This document shows positions 11,249-22,779 of a stretch of 64,000 bases of DNA, piece by piece. Positions within the stretch are counted from its first letter, which is position 1. The number at the start of each line of letters is the position of its first letter. The position numbers were made by a program, and so were the translations under genes. The DNA comes from Sindora glabra. Lineage: Eukaryota > Streptophyta > Magnoliopsida > Fabales > Fabaceae. Below the pieces are notes generated by a model. It saw only the letters and a list, made by a program, of their open reading frames with translations, was not told where the DNA came from and made no database searches. The stretch covers positions 39,295,457 through 39,359,456 of the forward strand of contig CM035235.1 in NCBI GenBank assembly GCA_020226215.1, in the 5' to 3' direction.

Positions 11249-12008
11249 TGATGAGAATCCAAGCGAGTCAATCATGTGGAAGTGAGACAGGAGGAGAGTT
11301 TAATCAAGTGCATTAAAATTGTGCCACATCATCATTAAGTTAGTGCCACATCATCGCCACATCAGCCATGATCTACATCCTTGCCACATCATCAAAGAGA
11401 TGGCGGCACATCATTGCCACATCAGCCATTATCCTAGTTAGCATCACTTCATCGTATTTTCACTATTATTTGATGTTTTGGGCTTTAACTTAGTATTTGG
11501 ACCTTTAGTTTGTGTTTACTTTGTGTTATGTCATTTTAAACCTTTTTAGGCTTTAATTTAAACTGAATGTGTTAGACCCATTTTTACTTTAAAACATTCA
11601 CCATGTTATTATGGGTAACTATGTTACTTATAATTATTTAGTGGCCTATTTATTGGGTTTAGGTTAATGGATTAGTTTGGGCCAATATAGCTCATTTAAA
11701 TCCATTTTCAATTAAGATTTTAGAAAGTTATATAAGGATGCTTATTCCTTATATAAATTAATTTTTTAGATTTGATATTTTGAGTTAAAAAATTTGGTTG
11801 AGTGCTTCTCTTGAGTTCTTAAATGAACTTGTGACTTATCAAAGGGATTTACTCTTTGTGGCATTGATCATCACTAATTAAGGATTCTTCCTTGTGGCAT
11901 GTTTTTCTTCTTCAATTATCGAAGGATTTACATCCTTTGTGAATACCCTTCTATTTTTTATTTCACATTTGCTAAATTTTGGGATAGATCTATCACAATT
12001 TCTCATCA
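11249..12008 (+). repeat. 3' LTR of the gypsy element (760 bp)
   Basis: Matches the 5' LTR along its whole length apart from substitutions and one 54-bp deletion at about 11942. Ends TCTCATCA directly before the right copy of the target duplication, GATGC. Confidence 0.9.
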
Positions 12009-12009
12009 G

Positions 12010-12592
12010 ATGCAACCTTTTTTACAAGAATAAGAAAGAAACTATATTGCCAGAGGTGGAAATAATAAGAATTGGTGAGATAACTTCTCTCAACAAAGGG
12101 CAAGGAGTAAGAGAAGTAATAGTGAAGAAAGTGACTCATTATTTAATGTGAAATAGCATATTTCAGTTAAAAAAAAAAGAAAGTGATGCTTTTATAGGTC
12201 AAAGTTTTTCTCCATTATATATAAGTTATGGATGATATATTTTTTTCAACCTTAGTAATAGTTTTAATTTTTTTCACTATAATTATTTAATGGTTTCTTA
12301 ATTATGGAAGAAGGAGCCACTTTTACATGCTTATATTCCATGGCTAAGAAGAAAAGATATCGAAACAACTAGGTATTCAAAAATAGCCATTTAATGAAAA
12401 AAAATAAGCAATGATGAAAATTTTTTTACATTATGATATTTTTGAAATAGTTCCTTGTTTTCATGTCTGTGACAACTATTTGAGGCCTTAAGGCCATTAT
12501 TACCAAATTCTTATGCAAATAATTGCTTATTTTTCCTAATGATACTTTTAGATTTACTCCATTGAGTTAGTAGTAAATGAATTGAAATAAAG
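12010..12592 (+). repeat. Right arm of the ~600-bp inverted repeat
   Basis: Plus-strand counterpart of the minus strand of 5280-5890. It starts inside the right copy of the gypsy target duplication (ATGCAACC). Without the gypsy element the two arms would be only about 200 bp apart and could fold on themselves. Confidence 0.8.
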
Positions 12593-12662
12593 TCATCTTT
12601 GTCTGTTTCGAATTAGCATTTTGACATAGACTACAATTAAGAAAGGATGACATCTTAGAAGT

Positions 12663-12831
12663 AGTGATTTACATCTCATAAGTTAATGATTGAGCAACAT
12701 GAGTACAACAACAGTGCATTGTTTAAGAATTGAATATTTAAAGTTTTTCAATAGTGATTTCCATCTCAATAGTTGATGATCAAGCAGCATGAGTGAAAAA
12801 TTTATTCGCTGCTTAAAAGTTAGTGATTTTT
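12663..12831 (+). repeat. 89-bp tandem duplication
   Basis: Two adjacent diverged copies, each beginning agtgattt.catctca and continuing with a gttgatgat.agca.catgagt motif, at 12663 and 12752. Confidence 0.7.
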
Positions 12832-13139
12832 TGTATTTGTTTTGATTTTCATATGTACACAGTTGGGACATTAATTTTTTTAGGATATATATATATCAAA
12901 ATTTAATGATTTTACTATACTTAATATAAATAAAGTATCCATATTCAATTTTGCTTTAAGGATTAGTTTTGTTTAATAAAATTCGATTGGAGTATTATTA
13001 AAAAGTCTTAAAGCTATATGAAATTTAATTAAGTAGGGTTGTCACTATTTGGGTTACTAAAAAATGAGTAGCATATTGATAAGGTGCATAATATTAATAA
13101 CAACATTTGGAATATGATAATGCACTTTATTTAAAAATT

Positions 13140-13493
13140 TCCTAATTTAGTGATGGATTTGCCCATGATTTAAAATTAGCAATGGATTTATCAATCATTA
13201 GGATTTAGCAACAACCAAATATTAGTAAGGAGATAATCTATTGTTAATTCACATTTTAGGGATAAATATTTCATCATTATATATAAATTTAATGATAAAA
13301 AATATGTCACTAATTTCATCCTATCATGCATTCCTTACATCATCGTCCCTACAAATTGTGACAAATAAAATTAATCTATTGCTAATTAATTGCCAGCACA
13401 TTGTTTATTAATATTTTATTTTTCATCACTATTTTTGTTGTTAAATTTTTTAGTAATAGATTTTTTTTCATCTCTAATTTTTTTCTGGTAATG
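13140..13493. repeat. Right subterminal repeats and terminus of the inner CACTA-like element
   Basis: Repeats such as tagtgatggatttgc, tagcaatggatttatc and gtgacaaataaaatt precede the end ttttttctggtaatg. On the minus strand this reads CATTACCAGAAAAAA, matching the left end CATTAAAAGAAAATA at most positions. Confidence 0.55.
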
Positions 13494-15510
13494 AAACTTA
13501 AATTGGACTAAGAAAAGTATTTTTTTAGCTTCCCTGTTAGTAATAATTAAAATTGAGGTATAAAATTGATATCATGCATTTATATATATATATATATATG
13601 ACAGCTTTGCTTGAATAATGATGGGTACTAAAGGCAAATCAAAGGACATAAGTAATGTGAAGTAAGATTTGATTGACAAATATTAAACCCAAGTTTCATT
13701 TATATCAAATGGGAAATAATTTGATGAAATTGCCTGCTAATTGCACACTCAATGTTGATGATTAATCATCGTTCTATCAATTTATTAAGAATGTTAAATT
13801 TCATAATGGGTTTATTAGTAATTTGAGGAAGAATATGATTAAAAACAATACCACAATCATGGGCTTGAAGTCGTACGACTGTCACATTATTAAGCACCAA
13901 TTATTAGCACTTGCAATTCTAGCATTCATGCCTAAGGAAATTTCATATGTCATTGTTTAGCTTTGCTATTACTTTAATCTAATATACACTAGAACTTTAT
14001 ATAAAAAAGATGTAGAGAAAAGCGCAATCGGATACAGTTCTTATTCTTTGTAAACTTAAAAGGATATATCCTCTAACATTTTTTAACATAATAGTATACT
14101 TGGTGATACATCTACTTGAAGAAAGCATTAGTAGGTGGACCTATTCATTTTTTATAAAGGTTTCCATATGAGAGATACATTAAAAAGTTGAAAAACTATT
14201 TCTAGAATTGAGCATAACTAAAGGGTTTTATTATTGAAGGTTATGTTGTTGATAAAGCTATAATCTTTTCTTCTATATATTTTCAAGGAGTAGAGACTAA
14301 ATTCAATTAACACGATTAGAACTAAGATGTTGTTCATTTTGGATCAAAAAGGTAATTGTCTATTTTTAAGTTTCAATATCAACATATGGGGAAAAACATT
14401 GTTTATTTAGTTGACAAACTTTATAGTATTGTAATTTGGTACTTACTCAATAATTGTGCTGAATTCCAAAAACATCTTAGGCAACTATCTTAAACTATTT
14501 ATAAGTTTATTGAAGTCCTTGACATTTGTTAATTAAGTTGTAATCTATAATGGACATATAAGAAAACTATAAGAAAAAAGTGGCTAATATCTAGATCATG
14601 TCCAAAAAATTGAATTTCCTTCTTGATTTTACTTAAAGGTATGTTACCATCCCAATTATTGACATCCACCTCTTTTCTTTATCTATTCCTTAATTTAATA
14701 ATTTTGTTTCATAAATTTATAGATGTATAACTTACGCAAGATTAAATCCTTAGAAGCAATTGATAAACTATTCTCATTATCTTTAGGATCAGATTTCATG
14801 ATTGTGTTATGTTTAGCTTGTATGGTTAATGGAGTTTGATTTATAACCTACTTTTAAGATGCTAGGCATAAGTCATAAAATAATGGCATTTTTTTACTTG
14901 GAACTGATGACAATACCTTTTGTGATCTTTTAGAGGATATCATAGTATTGAGTTATTTAAATAATTATTTTGTAACTCTATTTAAATATAAAAGGTTTGA
15001 TATCAACCCTAGAAACAAAAAATTTCTTAAGGATAAAAACATAAGAAGAATCTCCATTAATATTGAGTGGTACAAGATAATCCATATATACTTGCCTTTT
15101 AAGAAAAATAAATTTTGGTAATAATGATATTTTGTATAACCTAATTAAAAAGTTATTGCTCATGTAATGCATTGTAATATATAGGATCTTTTGGATGATG
15201 ATGACAATGAAAGATATCTTAAATTACAAGACATCAACTTTGCAAATTTTATCCTTTCAATTAAGATTTGAAATTTGGACATCATGAACTTGGTTGATCA
15301 AAATGATACTCCTCAACCTATTTCATTGTTGAAAGATGTTCATACAACACACAAGTTACTAATAATTTCATTGATGATGATGATGATGGCTCAAATGATG
15401 AAACTATATATGATTATATGGATGAAAAGCAATTAAAGGATAATGATGTGCTTGAAACTAATGATGAAGAGGAGCACCTTCATTTTAGTGATAATAATTT
15501 AGATTAGTTG
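13494..15510 (+). pseudogene. Outer CACTA TNP2 transposase, C-terminal half
   Basis: Continues the transposase interrupted at 2806. Motifs in order are: NWTKKSIF; a decayed version of the LDVMHIEKN block near 13560; KFHNGFISNLRKN and GLKSYDCHI near 13800-13890; PKEISYVIV near 13930; KGFIIEGYVVDKA and IYFQGVETKFN near 14220-14310; WYLLNNCAEFQKHL near 14440; and a DUF4216-like block, EDIIVLSYLNNYFVTLFKYK then RFDINPRNKKF, near 14930-15020. An acidic tail (DDDDGSNDET...) ends near 15508. Frame changes and stops throughout mean no product. The order and spacing match full-length CACTA TNP2. Confidence 0.85.
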
Positions 15511-15699
15511 TTATAATTATATAATGAACCTTTAAAATATATGTAATAAATGATATTAATTCATGTACTTATAGTCTTTTTCACATGTCTTGTCTTATTG
15601 CCTAATTAATAATTAAATTTTATGTAACAATTGTTATTCATTTATGTAATTCATATCCTTTTTTATATGTATTGTGTGATTGCACTATTAATAGTTAAA

Positions 15700-17060
15700 A
15701 TTTATTGTAATATTATAATATTGTGATAAAGCCATCACCACTGTTGCATCAAGTCACCATGGAAGAGACAATGAAGTGGATCCATTGTGAGGTCCTTCTT
15801 AATTTTCATAGCCATGAGAGACAGGTATTTTTGTGTTTTTAATACATTAATTGTTAACTTTATTCATACATATATATTACTAATGTTATGATTATTTTTC
15901 CAAAATTCCACTACCTGAGCAAAATGTGAACAATCTAAATCATTAAACCTCCTATAACTAATTTAAAAAAATTGAGGTTAGGCTTTATCGATAAAGTTTG
16001 ATAAGGATAGTAGCACTTGGAACCCAAGTACAAAAAATTAAAAGTACTTTACCAGTTAGATTGGTGTACTCGTTTACCGACATTATGAACTTTTCGATAA
16101 AATTCAGCATACAATGCATAAGGATTAAAGATGGCAAATTGCTCTTGAAGTTAAGGTAAACATCTACTAATTTGTGCTATTATTCAATTAATATTCTTTT
16201 TATTATATATTTTCAAGTTGTATATCCATTTTCTATTACAACAATACTTTAGGTATATCAATGTGGATAAGGAAGAGTTACATGTCATTCACCAAGATAT
16301 TTACTAGACTAATTTTGATCAATATAAAATTGGAAGAATGATCTGCATTGATGTTTTAATGCCTACAAAGGAGTTGATGATGTTCAAGACATGGAAAAGG
16401 CTTGATAGGTTAAGCTAGAGGCTATACCTTACAACCATTAAGAGCAATGTTGTTTGTAAGCTGTTTGACCATTCTGACAATAATGTAGTAACATCTTTAT
16501 ATATTGGCTATGAATTTTTTAAAATCAAGTTAATGCTAGTCTTATATTTGTGTATGTTTCACTTTGAATTTATAATGTAGGTCAAAGGTAAATGTAGCAA
16601 ACAGAGCACCAAAAAGGTATAATAATTGGCACAAAACAAAGAACATAACAATGCTAAGAAAAGTATTCTTACAATTGATGTCATTATTAATTTTAATAAC
16701 ATTGCATCTTGTATTTCAAAATTAGAACAGAGGGATAAGGAAACCATTAGCATGAGTGACATTGAAGACTATCTAAGAGGCGGGTGTATTCGAACGACAA
16801 GGTTGATTGAGTAAGTAACTTTACATTTTTCATCTTAATTAATTAATTTTTATCATTTATACTGATAACTTCTTATTGTAAACTTAAAAGAAGGATAATG
16901 GACATCTGGGCTACTCAACTACAATCATAATGTGCTTTGGCATCCAGTTCATCTCTGTGCATTCTAACTACTATTGATAAGCTTGCCTTTGTTGATGTGG
17001 TGTTAGGCACTTGACAAAGGCATAGGAAGGGGGTTAGTTATCTTCTTCAAGGTACTATTT
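15700..17060 (+). pseudogene. Possible TNP1-like (Ptta/En-Spm) gene remnant
   Basis: Directly downstream of TNP2 and on the same strand lie decayed exon-like pieces with splice-like boundaries. One near 16575-16650 reads RSKVNVANRAPKRYNNWHK, similar in layout to the SxxNxxNRAKxxxxHxTGSKSF motif of plant Ptta/En-Spm transposase proteins. Another near 17010-17070 (KGVSYLLQGTIYVDN) could be the glycine-rich region that follows. A second gene after TNP2 is usual for CACTA elements. The match is weak and based on memory. Confidence 0.4.
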
Positions 17061-17639
17061 ATGTTGACAATAGTTCATTAAGTACAGACTATCCATGAAG
17101 CTAACATTGGTCTTCTACCATAAAGGATGATAAGGTTCAATGCTACATCCATGATAGCTAGAGCTACATCCTTGAAAGCTAGCAGACATAAGAAGCTATG
17201 TAATAGCATATCCGTAGCCAAAATTTTATGTTTAAAAGTTTATAACAGCAACTCATGTTTAGATTTTTGCCACTAAGCCTCCCCATAATATTCCTCTTAC
17301 TACTGTTGACCTACCACCTTTACATGCCCTGGTGGCACCTCCCAAATTCATTTAGTGGCTAATAACTCCACTACCACCCTAGTGTGACAATAATAATGAC
17401 GATAATATTGACGCTCTAAACAAACAACAGTTTATTATATAAGGTTTTACCATTTATGACTTTTAAATAAATGACTTGTACATTATTGGGTGTTATTTAT
17501 TTTTATGCTATATATATTTCCTTTTTATTTAATATTGTATTATGATTAGTATTATAATTCAATTAATCATTTAATAATTTTAATATTAGTTTTAAAGGTA
17601 ATTTTAATGATTAATTTTGATTATTATATATTTATTTTT

Positions 17640-18250
17640 GTAAAAAATAAAGCAATGAACAACAAAAGTTTTCACTTTAGGCTAAAAATAAATAAGTTCA
17701 ATAATAATTCAATTGATGATAAAATGATGATAACTGTCATTGTTAAAAGTTGAAAAATAAAATGATGACATTGTCGTCATTATACCCTAACTAGCACATT
17801 ATCAAGTTAAAGCCTACAACATGTATTACAATGACATTCATTATTATTGTAAACTAACTTAAAAGTAATTACATGTTGGCTCATTGCTTTGGCTATCAAT
17901 TGCCATGAAATTTAAGCATTGATCCTAAAGCAATAATAATATCATCGCTACTAACCTAAAATGATAGCATTCTTGTCTATAATGATAACAAAGGTTATCA
18001 CTTTAGGATCTTTTTCTTGCAATGTATGTCAACTCTTTTAACATCCTTAATTTATACCAATGACTAATATCATCACTTTAGAGTGGTGTAATTTTTTAGG
18101 CACCTTACAAAGATGATATTGCCATCTTTCTACAATAAAAATGTCATTATTTTAAGGTTTGGAAAATGAGGCATCATATCTAAAGCCTTAGGAATCCTAA
18201 AGAGACAGCTTTTAAAAGTTTAAAATGATGGCATTTAAAATGTCTTCTAT
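17640..18250. repeat. CACTA subterminal-like repeats, possible right end at 18024
   Basis: Short palindromic units such as aaaatgatgacattgtcgtc, aaaatgatagcatt, gatgatattgccatc and aaaatgatggcattt recur on both strands. At 18010-18024 the minus strand reads CATTGCAAGAAAAAG, a plausible decayed CACTACAAGAAAA terminus for the outer element. Similar repeats continue past it to about 18250, and I found no matching left terminus, so the exact end is uncertain. Confidence 0.4.
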
Positions 18251-18839
18251 TTAGGCCATGAATATATCATATTGCAGCACCTACCTTTTTCTCATTTATA
18301 TGTTCAATTTTCTATTTCTCTTTGTCTCCTTTTTGCTTCTCTAGTTTCTTAACGTAATTTCTCCCACTATCTAAATTTTACAATTTTTTCACCTTCCCTC
18401 TCTATCTTTCTCTCATTTTTCTTTGTATTCCAAAAATTAAGTTACATTGATAGTAATTTATGGTACACCTTCTTTATTGCAATATATTAATTTCACATGA
18501 ATTTTAATATTTACTAAACTTGTAAGTTTACTATTGTGAATTTGTGAGGAAAAGTTTTACGTTCTTGTAAATTTGCTATTGAGAATTTGTGAGGAACAAT
18601 TTTAATCTTTGAATATGTGATTATATGATTTAGGATATAATTAATATGCTTTGCGATGAGAATGAATATAAATTTAAATTTACTTTTACTTCGCTTTGCT
18701 AATGTAAATTTATGAAAATAAGTGCTAGATTAATGTTATAAATCTTTTAATTTATTTGTATTTTAATTAGACATAATATAGGATCTATAAAATTGATATA
18801 GTGAAACTTGGATTTACGATTAGCTTAGAAATAGTTTAC
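18251..18839. other. No gene seen
   Basis: AT-rich, with a pyrimidine-rich stretch near 18290-18430. Repeated ttgtgagga phrases occur near 18540 and 18585. No ORF with recognisable motifs. Confidence 0.5.
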
Positions 18840-19640
18840 AAGTTATTAAAAGAGAATATGAAAAAAAATTAAAAATTTAATCATTTGAATAAAGAATAAA
18901 ATGTTAAATAATGATAAGTTAAAAAATTAGATTTATAATAATTAAAAATATGCAACAAAATTATCATGATTAACAAGTAAAAAAAGTAAAACAATGAATA
19001 TCGAAAATTGTTAACTTATTAATCATTAAATTTATTGTAGTTATTTAATTATTGAAAAATATTAACTTACTAATAATTAATTTTAATTATTTTATTCTAA
19101 GTAAATAAATAGAAAAAATGGTTAATATAGATGAAAATAAAATTAGAAATGAAAATAGTTAATTTATTATAATCAACTATATGTGTAAGAGTTCTTAAAA
19201 TTAATAAGCTCAATTAAAGTAAAGAAATAAATATTTTGAAATTATTAGAAGTAAAAGTTATTAAAACTAAGTAAATATTGAACTTGTTAATAATATTTTA
19301 GCATGTAAGAATATATCAAATAATGATAAACGAAAGTAGTTAAATTTATTATAATTAAAAATATAAATAATAAATTTCATAATGTATAAGTTAATTTAAG
19401 ATAAAGTAAAAAAGTTAAGAAATTAGTAGAAGTGCAATCTATTATAAGTAAATAAATACTAGAAAAATATTAATTTAATGAAAAAATATTAAACAATGAT
19501 AAAAAAAATAATTAAATTCATCAAAAATGTGAATTTAATAAGGAAGAAAATATTACACAATGAAAAATAAAAATAAAATAATTAAAATTAATATAGTTAA
19601 ATGAAGAAGATGACGATAAATAAATGAAGGTAATATGCAT
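18840..19640. repeat. AT-rich degenerate repeat block (right copy)
   Basis: Shares ordered motifs with 1-400 in the same orientation. Examples are ttatttaattattgaaaaat, aagtaaataaatag, ttagaaat.a...atagtta, and a tatatgtgtaagagttct...attaataagct stretch. Non-coding. Confidence 0.5.
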
Positions 19641-19750
19641 TTTTAGAAAGTTTATTTGTTGTTATTGGATTATTGTCCATTATTTTTTAAGCCAAATTTG
19701 ACTCTTTTTGGTTTAAACCTATATTTACCAAGCTATGTAATAGTTGTTCT

Positions 19751-19790
19751 CCCATTGCCTTTTTTTTTTTTTTGGTAGAACCCATTGCCT
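19751..19790 (-). mobile_element. 20-bp retroposed LINE-like tail with 10-bp target duplication
   Basis: A direct repeat cccattgcct (19751-19760 and 19781-19790) flanks a run of T followed by ggtagaa. Read on the minus strand the insert is TTCTACC followed by poly(A), like the 3' end of plant LINEs (ttacaccaaaaaaa). This is the signature of an extremely 5'-truncated reverse-transcribed insertion. Confidence 0.7.
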
Positions 19791-21890
19791 AAATTTATCA
19801 AGATTTGTATCATATACCACATATTTATCTTAGAGTTCTTAAAAATAACAAATAAAAGATGCATGTGTTACTCTCATATTTTATTTCTTTAATTTTTTCC
19901 TTTTATCAAAGGAAGAGTGGCTTTTACTTGTTCTCTTATTATCTTTGAGCCAATTAATTAATTAATATTAATATTATTAGCTTCTAAATTCAATTTATAG
20001 AGTTAGCATAATAAATAATTATGCTTGCTATGATACTTATAGGGTTTCAAAATCTGAGGTGGTGTGACTATTTTTAAAATCATTAGATTAAAATTATTCA
20101 ATTACAACTATTCATTTTTTAATGAAAATGATTGAACAATTTTAATATAAAAATTTTTAGGGTTGCTACATTATCTTAAGTTCTAAAACTTTTAGGACAC
20201 CATAAAATTTACCTAAATGATATTTATCCAAATATTTAAAAAATTGAAGTCAATTAGAACTTAATAAATCACAAGGGTATTAAAAAGGCCTTGATGTCAC
20301 AATTTGATGATAAAATTATGGTAAATATTTGCAAAAAGGTGAATTATGCATTTCTTTAAAATCAAATGATATTAACTCCTACAAAATTAAATCAGCCACT
20401 ATCAACCAACTAATTTAATACCTCATCAAACTCCAAGGATTGTGTATCTCTCCAATTAACTATTGCTAATGAGCTTTGATTGAGCATATCGTTTAATTTT
20501 TTTAAATAATTAGCAAAGGAAAAAAAACAAATGAATTTGATGGATACTTTCTTTGTATCTCAAAATATGGATGGTTTTTCCTCTCTCCCTTACAATGATA
20601 GATCTATCATAAACTTATGTTGAATTTTATGCTACTGATAGGAAGGTTCTCTCAATTTAATTTTTTGAAATTAATTTCAAAAAATTCTACTCCCTCATAT
20701 TTCATCTTCCCATCTCAAAATATTTCCATTAAAAATATTTATGATAAGCCTCTAACTACCAAGTCAAAAAAAATGAAAGCTGAATTCTTCATCTAACATT
20801 AGGATTTTCGCTTATGCTTCTCTATTTATCAAATTCTCTCTAAGTTTCAATCATTTGAATTTAATTCCATGAGTTTTGTTTGATTTAATTTATTGATTTG
20901 CAATGTTGACATCATAAGTTTTGGATACAATATGATTGTAGATTTTCACATTTTTATATTGAAATTAATAATTAGTGCCAATTTATGTCTATTTTATATT
21001 AGAGTCTTTGTTTTGTCATACTCATTCTTTCATCTTCAATTTGGTTGAAGACCTCTTAATATTTTACCCTAAATATGCTCATATACAACAAATAAATATA
21101 CATTGCACTTTAAATGAGGAATATCAAAATCTTTTGGTTGATGCTATTACTAAATATGGTGTGAGGTCAACAATTACAAGAGATCATAATATGAAGTAAT
21201 GCCAAATGTTGGACATGGTCATCAACTATAGGAAATCACAAATGGAATCTAGGAAAGAAAGATAAAACTACTGCTCCTACACTTGCAATTAACGAATACA
21301 ATTTTATTTATGCTTTAAAGAAGAAACTAGAAATGGAGTCAAAATTATCCATCCTTATTTGAGATTTAGATTTTTTTTTTTTTAAGATTGAGGGGAATAT
21401 ATATGTGATATGGAAATATAGGTGTTATGAAAATACATAAAGATGTGGCTAACAAGGATTATCTTTTCTCATATTCAATACAAATTATATCACCAAAATA
21501 TAGTATCTCATTTTTTTCCTTAATTGAAATTTTAGTTTGATGGAAGTTGTATTGATTAATTAAATAGTGGAAAGATATTTGAGAAAGGGAAAAAGACCAT
21601 GGTTAGATAAAAGAATTTAAGAAATTGAAAAAAATTTTAAAGACGTTGAAATGGTTTGGTTTTAATTTATGACTAAAGAAAGGTAAATGTAATATTGCAA
21701 GTAATAGAATTTTGGCTGCATGTTTATTTTCTCTTAGTCATTATATTATTATATTATTTTTTGGTCATCCTTTTTACTAACTTATTAACTATGAATTATT
21801 TTTCACTATTAATTTTCTTTTTCAAGTGTGAAGATGTTATGCAAATATTTTGGGGGAATAAGATTATAAGTTGCTAGGAGATGGTAACTT
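19791..21890. other. No gene recognised
   Basis: AT-rich. The longest open stretch, 20975-21199 (+), encodes 74 residues with no motif I recognise. Another at 21695-21877 is hydrophobic and of low complexity. Neither has convincing gene structure around it. Confidence 0.5.
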
Positions 21891-21892
21891 AG

Positions 21893-22270
21893 GCTTTGTT
21901 TGGTGTAACTAATTGATAAGTTAATTATATTATAAGTGTATGGCAAAATTAGCTATTGAACTAATTAAAAATTATAAAATGACATAAAAATATATTAATA
22001 TAAATATTTATATATATATATCAATTAAATTAATTTATATTTATTTTGAGATCAAATTATATTAATATAATTAAAATATTCAAAACAAGAATATAATCAT
22101 CTAAATTTAAATAATTATGTTTATGATATTACATATTATTTACTTATTATTCAAATAATAATATAACAACATAAAATTTAATTAATTATATTTTATAGCA
22201 TCATATATTTATTTATTTTTTAATTTTAAATGATTTATGATGTGGAATAATAAATAATGAGATGATATGA
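21893..22270. mobile_element. MITE-like fragment, left end only
   Basis: Begins ggctttgtttggtgtaact, resembling hAT-type MITE ends (compare gccttgtttggcaatcagc at 60660). It is followed by very AT-rich sequence with tandem tatata. No matching right end was found. Confidence 0.35.
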
Positions 22271-22289
22271 AAATAAAAAAATAATGATG

Positions 22290-22690
22290 TAGGGTTGAGA
22301 CAAAAAATTGCAAGAGTCTTCAAAGATGCTTCAAGCACTTAGATTTATAGTTTTTTTAAGTTTTGGGCAATACATTCATACTGATGGAAGAGTTATGAGG
22401 TGTTTTACTGCTTTATAACTATCTATTTTTCATTGCTAGAAAAAAATTTGGCTTAAAATGGATTCATTGGTTGTTGTGAATACTACAAAATGATTATGGA
22501 AAGTTCCATCCTTATAAGTCAATGGTGTCTATCATCCACAATTTGGTGCAACAAATTGACCGTTTCAAGATTTCTCATTATTTTAAGAAAGCTAATCAAG
22601 TTACTAATGCATTGGCAAATTTGACTTTTACTACTTGTTTATTGGATGATCCTAAAAGAGTTTTGATAATCCTCCTCCTTCATGCATCCT
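22290..22690 (+). pseudogene. LINE RNase H fragment
   Basis: The readable stretch from about 22500 encodes HPYKSMVSIIHNLVQQIDRF followed by KISHYFKKANQVTNALANLT. It corresponds to the last part of the plant non-LTR RNase H domain (HxxREANxxADxLAN). It ends with a stop after LLLHASF. Upstream sequence (KMDSLVVVNT) fits the preceding strand of the same domain in another frame. This is a separate copy from the LINE at 22.78-24.0 kb. Confidence 0.6.
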
Positions 22691-22779
22691 TCTAGTTTTT
22701 GGTGACATGATAGGAGTTGTCCTTCCTAGAATTGTTAGTTATTAATTTTTAGTGACCTTCTAAGCTTGAATGTTGTTAC

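Larger units (their letters stand above)
6082..12008 (+). mobile_element. Complete but decayed Ty3/gypsy LTR retrotransposon, rearranged pol
   Basis: Two direct LTRs start with TGATGAGAATCC and end with ATCA. A perfect 5-bp target-site duplication, GATGC, flanks them at 6077-6081 and 12009-12013. A degenerate initiator-Met tRNA primer site follows the left LTR and a purine tract precedes the right LTR. Inside are gag, zinc knuckle and protease. Then comes a piece of RNase H end plus integrase N-terminus, then reverse transcriptase, then the pol C-terminus. That order is not the normal PR-RT-RH-INT. Every ORF is broken, so the element is dead. Confidence 0.9.
2807..13493. mobile_element. Inner CACTA-like element inserted in the outer TNP2
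   Basis: The left end reads CATTAAAAGAAAATA and the right end, on the minus strand, CATTACCAGAAAAAAA. Both are decayed versions of CACTA-type termini. Three flanking bases are AAG on the left and AAA on the right, close to the 3-bp duplication CACTA elements make. Just inside each end lie short repeats of the kind gatagatttagagacagatt, as in CACTA subterminal regions. The outer transposase reads up to 2806 and resumes at 13494 with an NWTKKSIF motif, which fixes both boundaries. A gypsy element (6082-12008) sits inside, so the original element was about 4.75 kb. I recognise no transposase gene in it, so it is probably non-autonomous. Confidence 0.7.

Noticed and set aside
837..18803. CACTA string at 837 and TATAGTG at 18797-18803 as the outer element's termini
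   Set aside because: Only the first five bases agree well, the flanking triplets (ttg and aaa) differ, and the position does not coincide with subterminal repeats.
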